A stretch of DNA of 64,000 nt. It comes from Parachryseolinea silvisoli (GTDB taxonomy: Bacteria; Bacteroidota; Bacteroidia; Cytophagales; Cyclobacteriaceae). Numbering within the stretch: position 1 is the first letter of the stretch; every line of letters begins with the position of its first letter. The stretch lies in the NCBI RefSeq assembly GCF_021190955.1, contig NZ_JAIOAO010000002.1, positions 1,612,001 to 1,676,000 of the forward strand, written 5' to 3'. The translations under genes and the position numbers were made by a program. Below the pieces are notes generated by a model that was not told the origin of the DNA, searched no databases, and was given only the letters and a program-made list of their open reading frames with translations. Of this stretch, positions 20,060 to 28,318 are shown piece after piece.

Positions 20060-21931
20060 ATGAAACTGACAATAGCAAAGCACTGCCTGGCAGTGGTCCT
20101 GGTATTGAGCGTATGTTCTTGTGAAGAAGGCTTCCTGGATCAGGTGCCGGACGACCGCTTGACAGAACCCGACGTTTTTATCAACAAGAACAACACCGAA
20201 ATGTTTCTGGCCAATATCTACGCCAACATTCCGGATGAAATGGCCCAGCGATTTGTGACCACCGGCAACGGCCATGGTAACTCAGGCCCGTGGACGGGTG
20301 CGTCGGACGAGGCGGAATACGCGCCGTGGAGCACGACGCCCAACGAGATCAATACAGGTAACTGGAATGCCAGCAGCGACTGGGTAGAGACGTTCTGGAG
20401 CCGGTATTACCAGGGTATTCGCAACGCGACATACTTCATGGCAAACGTAGACAAATGCGTGCCATGCCGGGAACCCCTGGTGAAGCAATATAAAGCAGAG
20501 GCGCGTGCCCTGCGTGCGTTATACTACTATTACCTCATGCGCATGTTCGGTCCGGTCATTCTGTTGGGTGACGAAGTAGTTCCCCCCGATGCGGGCCTGG
20601 AAGATGTGGTATTGCCCCGTGCCTCGTTTGACGAGTGCGTGGACTACGTAGTAAGTGAAATGGAGGCTGCGGCCGAGTCACTGCCCAATGCGCCGGCCGG
20701 CTCTACAGCATACGGTCGGATGACCCGCAGCATTATGCTTGCCATGAGGCAAGAAGTGCTGTTGATGGCGGCCAGTCCGTTGTTCAATGGAAATGCGGAC
20801 TATGTTGACATGAAGAATGTCGATGGTAAACAATTGATTAGCCAGGAGTATTCACCCGCTAAATGGCAACGTGCTGCCGAAGCGGCAAAGGCCTATATCA
20901 GCGAGTTTGTGCCGCAATACCACGACCTGTACCGTAAGAACGATGCCGGTGGAAATTTTAGCGCCTTTCTTTCTTGCCGCGACGTGATGTTGGATAGCTG
21001 GAATACGGAGTGGATTTTCGGCCGCCCGGGCAGCGACGTGACGACACGTCAGTATGATATGACGCCATACCACGCAGGGGCATTGGATGTGAGCCGCGGT
21101 GGTGGCGGTCTGGGGGTGACGCAGAAAATGGTCGATGCTTACTTTATGGCCAATGGTGCCAGCCCAATATTGGGCTATAACCCCGACGGTACACCGATTG
21201 TTAATCCGGCGTCTGGCTACCTGCTTTCGGGTACAAGTTCTTTCCGTGCTCCCGATGACACACAAGCGCGCACCATCTACAATCAATGGGTAAACCGTGA
21301 ACCTCGTTTCTATGTGGGCATTACATACGACGGTCGGCTTTGGATCAATCCCAATACGCCGGGCTTGCTTACGTTCACACGCAAGACGGGCAACTCGGGC
21401 TCCAGCCAAAGTCAGTGGGACTTTAGTCCTACCGGTTACATCGCACGTAAGAATATGATTGTTGGTGACCGTGGTGTAGGTGGCCGTGCCCTGGTACTAT
21501 ACCGCCTGGCCAATGTATACCTGAACTATGCGGAAGCGCTGAACGAATACGACCCGGGCAATCCGGACATCCTGAATTACCTCAACAAGATCCGCGAGCG
21601 TGCAGGCATACCGGGATATGGCGATGAACCGGCAGTTCCGATCCCTGCCTCCCAGGAAGAAATGCGGGAAGCGATCCACAAAGAACGACGCGTGGAGTTT
21701 GCCTTTGAGAGTGTACGCTGGTTTGATACACGCCGCTGGAAGATCGCGGAGGAAACCGACGATGGCGCGCAGTATGGATTGGATATCAACTCAGACCCGC
21801 CGAACTTCTACAACGTCGTGCGTTTTGAGACTCGTGTGTTTGAAAAGAAACATTACCTGTTCCCGATCCCGCTGGACGAAACGCTGATTAATAATCTATT
21901 GGTACAGAATACGGGTTGGTCTGCAAACTAA
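20060..21931 (+). CDS. SusD/RagB-family outer-membrane lipoprotein
   Basis: Substrate-binding lid for the preceding SusC. It has 623 residues with a lipoprotein signal (MKLTIAKHCLAVVLVLSVCSC; Cys in the lipobox) followed by EEGFLDQVPDDRLTEPD, typical of the family. TPR-like helices include QYKAEARALRALYYYYLMRMFG. The C-terminal part has LYRLANVYLNYAEALNEYDPG and IHKERRVEFAFESVRWFDTRRW, the usual ending. It starts 12 bases after susC and is followed by the surface-protein gene after 31 bases. Confidence 0.95.
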   Translation: MKLTIAKHCLAVVLVLSVCSCEEGFLDQVPDDRLTEPDVFINKNNTEMFLANIYANIPDEMAQRFVTTGNGHGNSGPWTGASDEAEYAPWSTTPNEINTGNWNASSDWVETFWSRYYQGIRNATYFMANVDKCVPCREPLVKQYKAEARALRALYYYYLMRMFGPVILLGDEVVPPDAGLEDVVLPRASFDECVDYVVSEMEAAAESLPNAPAGSTAYGRMTRSIMLAMRQEVLLMAASPLFNGNADYVDMKNVDGKQLISQEYSPAKWQRAAEAAKAYISEFVPQYHDLYRKNDAGGNFSAFLSCRDVMLDSWNTEWIFGRPGSDVTTRQYDMTPYHAGALDVSRGGGGLGVTQKMVDAYFMANGASPILGYNPDGTPIVNPASGYLLSGTSSFRAPDDTQARTIYNQWVNREPRFYVGITYDGRLWINPNTPGLLTFTRKTGNSGSSQSQWDFSPTGYIARKNMIVGDRGVGGRALVLYRLANVYLNYAEALNEYDPGNPDILNYLNKIRERAGIPGYGDEPAVPIPASQEEMREAIHKERRVEFAFESVRWFDTRRWKIAEETDDGAQYGLDINSDPPNFYNVVRFETRVFEKKHYLFPIPLDETLINNLLVQNTGWSAN

Positions 21932-21962
21932 GCAGACCTCCCTACATCCAAAACAACCTATC

Positions 21963-24332
21963 ATGAGAAGATTATTACACTTCATCACACCCTTGCTGTG
22001 TGCAGGGCTGTTCGTGTCGACAATTGGTCTGCACGCACAGGATATTATCGGTTTAGGCGGCACCGTAACAGCGCAATTTGCAGGTAACGGCGCAGCCGAG
22101 GCAGTGGAAAAAGTAGTCGACAAAAATACCGCCTCTAAATACCTGACCTTTAACCAAGCGCCGCTTTGGATTATGTGGCAATGCAATACGCCACAGGCCG
22201 CGGCACAGTATGCGCTTACATCCGGCGGTGACGCACCGGAGCGCGATCCGAACAATTGGACATTTGAAGGATCCAACAACGGCACCGACTGGACTATATT
22301 GGATACACGTACGGGAGAGTTGTTTAGCGGACGAGGTATGACGAAGACTTATACGTTTTCCAATAGTACAAATTATACGTACTACCGGTTAAATATTACG
22401 CAGATGCTTGATCCAGGATCAGGTATATTTCAGATGGCTGAGTGGGGTATAGCGGGATCCAACCCTCCGGAAGCGCCATCAGGCCTGGCCGCAAGTGCTA
22501 CAGGCGGCCAGGAAACAATTCTTACCTGGACCGACAATGCCGCGACCGAGAGTGGTTTTGAGATTGAACGCTCCGAGAATGGAACAGACTTTGTGAAGGC
22601 CGGTACAGTGGCGGCGAACACCACTACGTTTGCGGACCAGGGGGTGGTAGCCAGTACCCTGTACTATTACCGGGTGCGGGCGATAAACGCTTTTGGCGGG
22701 TCAGCCTATACATCCGCCGTTACTGTCACGACGCTGGCGCCGACGGGTGCGTTGACCGATCTCACGGACGACGGCGGCGTACTCACGGTAAAGTATGAAA
22801 ACGGCGCGAGCGCCGCCGAAGCAAGCGACAAGCTGATAGACAATAGCTTTTCCACCAAGTACCTCATTCCGAGTGGTAACGCATTGCCGTATTGGATTCG
22901 CTACGAGTCTACGACGGGTGCCAATCAATTGCTGACAAAATATACGCTTACATCCGGTGGTGATGCGGTGGGCCGCGACCCGAAGAACTGGGTGCTGGAA
23001 GGCTCTGATAATGGTACCAGCTGGACCGCTGTCGATACACGTACGGGTTTTTTGTTTACCGCGCGCAGTCAAACGGTAGCCTTTGTATTGACGACTCCCG
23101 CACAGTATAAATATTACCAGATCACCGTGACGGCCAATAACGGCAGCACGACTATACCCGGACAGCTTACGGAGTGGGAGCTGTGGGGCATCGATGCCAA
23201 TGCGCCGCCGCTGCCACAAGACATCACGGCCACGGCACTTTCAAAGACAGTAGCCGAGATTACCTGGACCGACGTAGCCACGAACGAGACCGGCTATGAG
23301 ATCTTTCGCTCGGATAACGGCACCGACTTTACCTCCATCAAAAAGACGAGTGCTGACGAGACGACGTTTACCGATACTGGACGTAGAGGCGGGCTTACCT
23401 ACTATTACCGCATCCGCACATTGTATGGTACAAACGCGGCTACAATCTACTCGGCCATTACGGCGATTACCATGCCGGGACAAAACGCAGCGCCGACCCT
23501 CGACCCGATTGCGGACATCACGACGTGTAATGCGTCGGTAGACCATGTTATTTCGCTGACGGGCATCACCCCGGGTGAGGGGGATGAAGATCAGCAAGTG
23601 GCCCTGTCTGTTACGATTGAAGCGGATGGCCGGGAGGTATTTGAAAAAGTACCGGCTGTAACGGAAATCGTCGATGGAAAAGCTACGCTAACCTTCAAGC
23701 TCAACCCTGAAGCCGACGCCGCGACCATCATGATGAAAGTACAGATTAAGGATGATGGTGGCACAGGCAACAGTGGCGTGGATACCGTGGTGTACAATGT
23801 TGCTGTGACATTTGATCCGCTGCCCGTTGCCGTAAGCCTGGACGCCAGCCTGCCGCTGGCGCGGGGCACTACGATACAACTGAAGGCTACTGGTGCCGAG
23901 CAATATGTTTGGGGAGAAGGTCCTGGTATCATTGCCGGTTCTTCGACCGACGAACTGACCGTACGTCCGACGCAAGGCTATACGTACGTCGTAACCGGCA
24001 GCAATGCCGAAGGCTGCGAGCGTGACGCGTCGTTCTTCGTAGGCATAGAAGGCACCTACGCCCTGGATCCTACCAACATTCTCACCCCCGACCAGGATGG
24101 CAAGAATGATACCTGGGTGGTATGGAACATCCATGTCTTCCCGGGCAACCAGGTGAGCGTATACGATCGCGCGGGCAAGCAGGTATTTAGCATGGAAGAT
24201 TATACCAACGACTGGACGGGCACCTATCAGGGCTCGCCGCTGGCCAATGGTGTATACTACTACGTCGTCGAACCGGGCGCGGGCATCAAGCCACTCAAGG
24301 GTTCTCTTACTATCATTCGCTACGATAAATAA
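21963..24332 (+). CDS. Secreted surface protein: two discoidin/FN3 modules and a T9SS type-B sorting domain
   Basis: A 789-residue protein with a signal peptide ending near GLHAQ. It contains a duplicated module: an F5/8 type C (discoidin)-like domain (about 30-165, then again about 262-402) each followed by a fibronectin type III domain (about 172-258 and 413-500). The copies share YxLTSGGDAxxRDPxNW and DTRTGxLF. A cadherin/Ig-like region follows, then a gliding-motility-type C-terminal domain (about 700-789: TNILTPDQDGKNDTWVV, VSVYDRAGKQVF, NDWTGTYQGSPLANGVYYYV), the type-B sorting signal for type IX secretion. Likely binds glycans at the surface and works with the SusCD pair before it. No catalytic domain was seen. 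Confidence 0.85.
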   Translation: MRRLLHFITPLLCAGLFVSTIGLHAQDIIGLGGTVTAQFAGNGAAEAVEKVVDKNTASKYLTFNQAPLWIMWQCNTPQAAAQYALTSGGDAPERDPNNWTFEGSNNGTDWTILDTRTGELFSGRGMTKTYTFSNSTNYTYYRLNITQMLDPGSGIFQMAEWGIAGSNPPEAPSGLAASATGGQETILTWTDNAATESGFEIERSENGTDFVKAGTVAANTTTFADQGVVASTLYYYRVRAINAFGGSAYTSAVTVTTLAPTGALTDLTDDGGVLTVKYENGASAAEASDKLIDNSFSTKYLIPSGNALPYWIRYESTTGANQLLTKYTLTSGGDAVGRDPKNWVLEGSDNGTSWTAVDTRTGFLFTARSQTVAFVLTTPAQYKYYQITVTANNGSTTIPGQLTEWELWGIDANAPPLPQDITATALSKTVAEITWTDVATNETGYEIFRSDNGTDFTSIKKTSADETTFTDTGRRGGLTYYYRIRTLYGTNAATIYSAITAITMPGQNAAPTLDPIADITTCNASVDHVISLTGITPGEGDEDQQVALSVTIEADGREVFEKVPAVTEIVDGKATLTFKLNPEADAATIMMKVQIKDDGGTGNSGVDTVVYNVAVTFDPLPVAVSLDASLPLARGTTIQLKATGAEQYVWGEGPGIIAGSSTDELTVRPTQGYTYVVTGSNAEGCERDASFFVGIEGTYALDPTNILTPDQDGKNDTWVVWNIHVFPGNQVSVYDRAGKQVFSMEDYTNDWTGTYQGSPLANGVYYYVVEPGAGIKPLKGSLTIIRYDK

Positions 24333-24340
24333 AGACTATC

Positions 24341-25249
24341 ATGAAAAATATTTCTATACGGTTGTGGCTGGCAGGCTGCGGGGTGCTGGTTAGCGCTCTG
24401 GCCTGCCTGCAGGCACACGCACAATTAAACCCGCCGTCGGCCATCTACTTCCAAAATCAATACCTGGCCAATCCCGCCTGGGCCGGTGCGGAAGAGGGCG
24501 CAACGGTAAACCTTGGCTATCGTCGTCAGTGGAACGATATCGAGCAGGCTCCCGTCACGCAGTACCTCAGCGGTGTCTATAAGTTTGATGAGAAGGCCGG
24601 CGTTGGCGCTGTCTTGTATAGTGAGAAAGCGGGCCTGCTCCGTCGTACAAAGGTTATGGCCTCGTACGGCTATCACTTGCCGCTTGCCACCGACCGCACC
24701 CTGCACCTGGGGCTATCGGCCGGCGTGATGAGCGAAAAGATCAGCACCAGCGACATACACGGCGACCTCGACGATCCCACCGTGGCACGGTTTAACGACC
24801 GTGGTCTGTATGTGGACGGCGATTTTGGTGTGGCGTACACCGATCACAGCTTCACGTTGCAGGCAGCTATTCCAAACATACGGTCGACCTTTGAAAACGA
24901 AGATAACCCGGTGGACAAGTCTCTCTTCTTTGCAGCGGTCAGCTACGCCTGGGTGTTCGAGCGTGCATTCAATACTTTACGGCTGGAACCCAAGGTAGCA
25001 TTCCGCGGGGTGAAGGGACACGACAACATTGTCGACGTAGGTGCCAACGTCCGCCTGGAGAACCAGCGGCTCAACTTCTTCGCGCTGTACCACACCACTA
25101 AGAACGCTACACTAGGCGCCGGCCTGGAGGTGATCGAACGGTTGACCTTAACGGCGATGTTCACGTCGGAGACGAGCGGACTACAGGAGCAGGGCGGCGG
25201 CACGTTCGAGTTTGGCCTAAAAGGAAAATTGTTAGGTAAGGAAAAATAA
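24341..25249 (+). CDS. PorP/SprF family type IX secretion membrane protein
   Basis: A 302-residue outer-membrane beta-barrel-like protein with a signal peptide ending near QAHAQ. The mature start LNPPSAIYFQNQYLANPAWAG is the family hallmark, followed by VNLGYRRQWNDI, and the C terminus has the usual barrel pattern ending FEFGLKGKLLG. It begins 8 bases after the surface protein with a type-B domain. SprF-like proteins are typically paired with such substrates and help their secretion or anchoring; here the partner is inferred from adjacency. Confidence 0.9.
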   Translation: MKNISIRLWLAGCGVLVSALACLQAHAQLNPPSAIYFQNQYLANPAWAGAEEGATVNLGYRRQWNDIEQAPVTQYLSGVYKFDEKAGVGAVLYSEKAGLLRRTKVMASYGYHLPLATDRTLHLGLSAGVMSEKISTSDIHGDLDDPTVARFNDRGLYVDGDFGVAYTDHSFTLQAAIPNIRSTFENEDNPVDKSLFFAAVSYAWVFERAFNTLRLEPKVAFRGVKGHDNIVDVGANVRLENQRLNFFALYHTTKNATLGAGLEVIERLTLTAMFTSETSGLQEQGGGTFEFGLKGKLLGKEK

Positions 25250-25260
25250 TATGCAACGGT

Positions 25261-25291
25261 AAGGCCGGCGGATTTCCGCCGGCCTTTGTTT
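25261..25291 (+). terminator. Intrinsic terminator ending the susC operon
   Basis: An 11-bp perfect GC-rich stem (arms 25261-25271 and 25276-25286, loop ATTT) is followed by TGTTT. It closes the susC-susD-surface protein-sprF unit 12 bases after the last stop. Confidence 0.88.
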
Positions 25292-25342
25292 AGGGAACCA
25301 ACGACTTTTATTGACTTATTATAAATGCATAAACCGAAATCC

Positions 25343-26311
25343 ATGATACGGAAATTTCAAGTATGCTTGTTATGCCTGTTTTTGCTGGCTGTTGGCAGTA
25401 CAATGGTAGCCTGTAGCGGAGGCGATGACGAAGAACCCGTGATAGACACGCCTGATGACGATCCGGATGACGAAGAGGAGGAAGTGAAGTTGCCGGTACC
25501 ACCGGAGTTTTGGACGGAACATTGGCACGATCACCGCCAAACGCTTGAGCGTGTGTATTATGACGACGATCTGGTGGTGTATTTTGATAAAGATGTAGAT
25601 CGTACCGTGCGTTGGCCCTTCCAGTACGTAGGCGATGTATGGCGGTATACAAAAAAAACCTATGGTGGATATGGCGATGACCCGCGCCTGTGGGCCGTGT
25701 TTCATACGGGGCGTCACAGTGGCGGCCACCCGGGCTATTATTTCGACTCCGATCACGATAACCGCAATGCCATCGACTGTGGCGACGGTACCTGGTTGAC
25801 ACAGGAAGGCAACATCGACCTGCCCACCCACGAAGTGTTTCACATTGTGGAGTCGGCCAGTTTTGGCGCGAAAGGATCACCGGGCTTTGGTAACCCACCA
25901 AACGGCGTATGGGGCGATAGTAAGTTTGCCGAGATCTATCAATACGATGTATATTTGGGCCTGGGCCTGACAGCCGAAGCCAATCGTTGGAAAGATCACG
26001 TCATGAACCAGGTCAACGACAATCCCAAAGCGCTGACCTATTGGTTTCGGGATTGGTTCTATCCGATCTATACCAAGTATGGAAAGACAAAAGTGCTTGT
26101 AGAATACTTTAAGCTTCAGGCAAAGTATTTTCCGAAGGATGCCAACAATCACTTCACCCGCCAGATGAACTGGGGTGAGTTTGTTCACTTCTTTAGCGGC
26201 GCCGCCAAAACCGATCTGCAGGAAACCGCAGAGACCGCCTTCGGCTGGACCACCGAAATGGAAGGGCAGCTGTACCAGGCGAAGATCGATTTTCCCGATA
26301 TTACCTACTAA
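25343..26311 (+). CDS. Lipoprotein with HExxH motif (putative metallopeptidase)
   Basis: A 322-residue lipoprotein from the ATG at 25343 (MIRKFQVCLLCLF; lipobox ending MVAC); an in-frame ATG six codons earlier is possible. After the cysteine comes an acidic linker (GDDEEPVIDTPDDDPDDEEEE). The core has PTHEVFHIVESAS, which matches HExxH, near residue 165, consistent with a zinc metalloprotein. It precedes a second HExxH protein by 13 bases in the same direction, and the two look distantly alike in layout. I do not recognise an exact family, and activity is not proven. Confidence 0.65.
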   Translation: MIRKFQVCLLCLFLLAVGSTMVACSGGDDEEPVIDTPDDDPDDEEEEVKLPVPPEFWTEHWHDHRQTLERVYYDDDLVVYFDKDVDRTVRWPFQYVGDVWRYTKKTYGGYGDDPRLWAVFHTGRHSGGHPGYYFDSDHDNRNAIDCGDGTWLTQEGNIDLPTHEVFHIVESASFGAKGSPGFGNPPNGVWGDSKFAEIYQYDVYLGLGLTAEANRWKDHVMNQVNDNPKALTYWFRDWFYPIYTKYGKTKVLVEYFKLQAKYFPKDANNHFTRQMNWGEFVHFFSGAAKTDLQETAETAFGWTTEMEGQLYQAKIDFPDITY

Positions 26312-26324
26312 TTTGTATCTATAT

Positions 26325-26996
26325 ATGAAACACTGTTCTATTCTCCTGCTGTTGCTCGTGCTGTCGGTATGCGGCGTGCAGGCGCAAACCCCCGAAGTCT
26401 TCCGTGAGAAAGGCTACACGTTGAATTTTATTAACCAGGATCCTTCCTTTGATCCGGCCGTAAAGGCCCGTCTGATCAAGACGTTCTTTGAAGTATATCC
26501 CGTATTGGTGGATCAATACAACAAAGCTTCCATCAAAGAAGTAACGTTCTTTGTCGATACCACCTATAAAGCTGTAGCCGAAGCCGGTGGAGGTCGCGTA
26601 CGCTTCAGCCCTGGATGGTTTAAGGCACACCCCGGTGATATCGATGTGGTCACGCACGAGGTGATGCACCTGGTGCAATCGTATCCGCACCGTGCGGGTC
26701 CGGGTTGGCTGACAGAGGGTATTGCCGACTATGTGCGGTATGCCTACGGCGTCGACAACCAGGGTGCCGGCTGGTCACTGCCCGCATATGCCGCCAGTCA
26801 GCACTATACCAACGCTTATCGCGTTACTGCCCGCTTTCTGCTGTGGTTGGAGAAAGATGTGAAGCCGGGACTGGTCAAGACGCTCGACAACGCCATGCGG
26901 ACGAACGCCTATACCGACGGTATCTGGAGCAAGCAAACCGGCAAGAGCCTGGACGACCTCTGGCAGGCCTATGCCGCACAAGCCGCTAAAGGCTAA
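26325..26996 (+). CDS. Secreted basic secretory protein (BSP)-like metallopeptidase
   Basis: A 223-residue exported protein. The start at 26325 gives MKHCSILLLLLVLSVCGVQAQ as signal peptide. The core reads VTFFVDTTYKAVAEAGGGRVRF, then VVTHEVMHLVQSYPH (HExxH) and GPGWLTEGIADYVRYAYG. This combination is typical of the plant/bacterial BSP family, thought to be zinc peptidases; the Glu/Asp after GWLTEG would provide the third ligand. It lies 13 bases after the HExxH lipoprotein. The end of the gene reads into a terminator shared with the convergent DUF1501 gene. Confidence 0.8.
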   Translation: MKHCSILLLLLVLSVCGVQAQTPEVFREKGYTLNFINQDPSFDPAVKARLIKTFFEVYPVLVDQYNKASIKEVTFFVDTTYKAVAEAGGGRVRFSPGWFKAHPGDIDVVTHEVMHLVQSYPHRAGPGWLTEGIADYVRYAYGVDNQGAGWSLPAYAASQHYTNAYRVTARFLLWLEKDVKPGLVKTLDNAMRTNAYTDGIWSKQTGKSLDDLWQAYAAQAAKG

Positions 26997-27005
26997 TGAG
27001 TATAT

Positions 27006-27044
27006 ACCGGTGTCAGGCGGTTCGCATGACGCCGGTTCTTTTTC
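27006..27044 (+). terminator. Terminator overlapping the end of the convergent DUF1501 gene
   Basis: Arms 27006-27015 and 27027-27036 pair with one G-T wobble, followed by TCTTTTT. The stop codon of the opposing gene (27013-27015) lies inside the left arm. Confidence 0.65.
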
Positions 27045-28281
27045 CTTCCCAGTCCGGAAATAACACGCGGTTGTTCTGTATAGCCAGGTGCGTGCCGGCT
27101 ACCTCGCTAAATATACTTCGGAAGTCTGTCGTTACTGCCAGGTCGCGTCCGTCCTCCAGATTCTCGACGGCCAGCGGCTGCATCGCGCCGTGTACCAGGC
27201 CACCCTTCACACCATTCCCGATAATAAAGGAACACGAGGCACGCCCATGATCGGTACCCCGGGTGCCGTTTTGTTTAACGGTGCGTCCGAACTCCGTCAT
27301 CGTTAAAATCGTCACATCATCCTGGTACGCGGCCAGGTCAGCCCAGAGGGCAGCAATACTGCTACTAAAATCCTGTGCGTTGCGGGCAAAGGTGCCATTG
27401 CCCGCACCTTGATTAAAATGTGTATCCCAGCCCCCGGATTCGGCAAAGGCAACCTCGAGGCCGACGTCCATCTTGACGAGCTGCGCGATCTGCTTCAACG
27501 ATGTGCCCAGCGTAGTGGCAGGATATACTACTCCTGGCGCGGGAGTATACTTACCGTTCTGCGCTTGCTGCAGGATTTTCATAGCTTCAAAGCTCTCCTT
27601 GCCGGTTTGTTTTAATAGTGCCGACGACGTCTGGTCATATAAGCTCTCAAAACTTTGAGCCGTAGTGGAAAGGTCCAGCGGAGTACCCTTGGATTGCAGT
27701 GCAAAATCTTTGAGGTCGCGTATAGCGAGGGCGGGTTGGTTGCCGTAGAGTGAGCGGGGCATGGCAGAGGTCAGGCTGACGGCCTGGAATGGTGATGCAT
27801 TATGCCCCAGAAGGCCCACGGCGCGATTCAGCCATCCACTGGCCGTGGATTTGCTAAACGGCGTGCCGGACTCCATATAATCCTGCGCGTCGAAGTGTGA
27901 GCGGGTATTGTTGGGCGAGCCCATGCCGTGCACAATAGCCAGACGCTTTTCGCGGAACAAAGATTCGAACGCCTGCAGGGCAGGATGTAGCCCGAAGGTG
28001 CCATCGAGATCGACCAATGATTTACCCGTGCCGTTGCGTGCGGGGGACATAAAGAGATCAGGGCGTGCCGCGCGTAAATAAGGATCGTTGAATGGAGACA
28101 CGGCCATAAGACCGTCCATGGCACCGCGTTGAAAGATACAGACCAGTACCTTGGTCCGCTTATAAAGTGCTATGCGCTTTTGACTGTCGGCGGCGCGCGC
28201 CATAAAACCAGGCACACCACCGAGGCCTAATCCCACCAGGGCCAGGCCTCCTGCTTTTAAAAATGCTCTTCGGGATGTCAT
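27013..28281 (-). CDS. DUF1501 family exported protein
   Basis: A 422-residue protein with a twin-arginine signal (MTSRRAFLKAGGLALVGLGLGG). Family features: KVLVCIFQRGAMDGL, HFDAQDYMESG, WDTHFNQG and the C-terminal TEFGRTVKQNGTRGTDHGRA, suggesting an alkaline-phosphatase/sulfatase-like fold with metal-binding D/H residues. It forms a tandem with the DUF1800 gene upstream on the same strand (37 bases apart); this pair is widespread but its function is not established. Likely exported folded through Tat. Confidence 0.88.
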   Translation of the reverse strand: MTSRRAFLKAGGLALVGLGLGGVPGFMARAADSQKRIALYKRTKVLVCIFQRGAMDGLMAVSPFNDPYLRAARPDLFMSPARNGTGKSLVDLDGTFGLHPALQAFESLFREKRLAIVHGMGSPNNTRSHFDAQDYMESGTPFSKSTASGWLNRAVGLLGHNASPFQAVSLTSAMPRSLYGNQPALAIRDLKDFALQSKGTPLDLSTTAQSFESLYDQTSSALLKQTGKESFEAMKILQQAQNGKYTPAPGVVYPATTLGTSLKQIAQLVKMDVGLEVAFAESGGWDTHFNQGAGNGTFARNAQDFSSSIAALWADLAAYQDDVTILTMTEFGRTVKQNGTRGTDHGRASCSFIIGNGVKGGLVHGAMQPLAVENLEDGRDLAVTTDFRSIFSEVAGTHLAIQNNRVLFPDWEGKRTGVMRTA

Positions 28282-28318
28282 TGATCGTTGTTTTTTTAAT
28301 GGATGTATAGCGCTCCCG

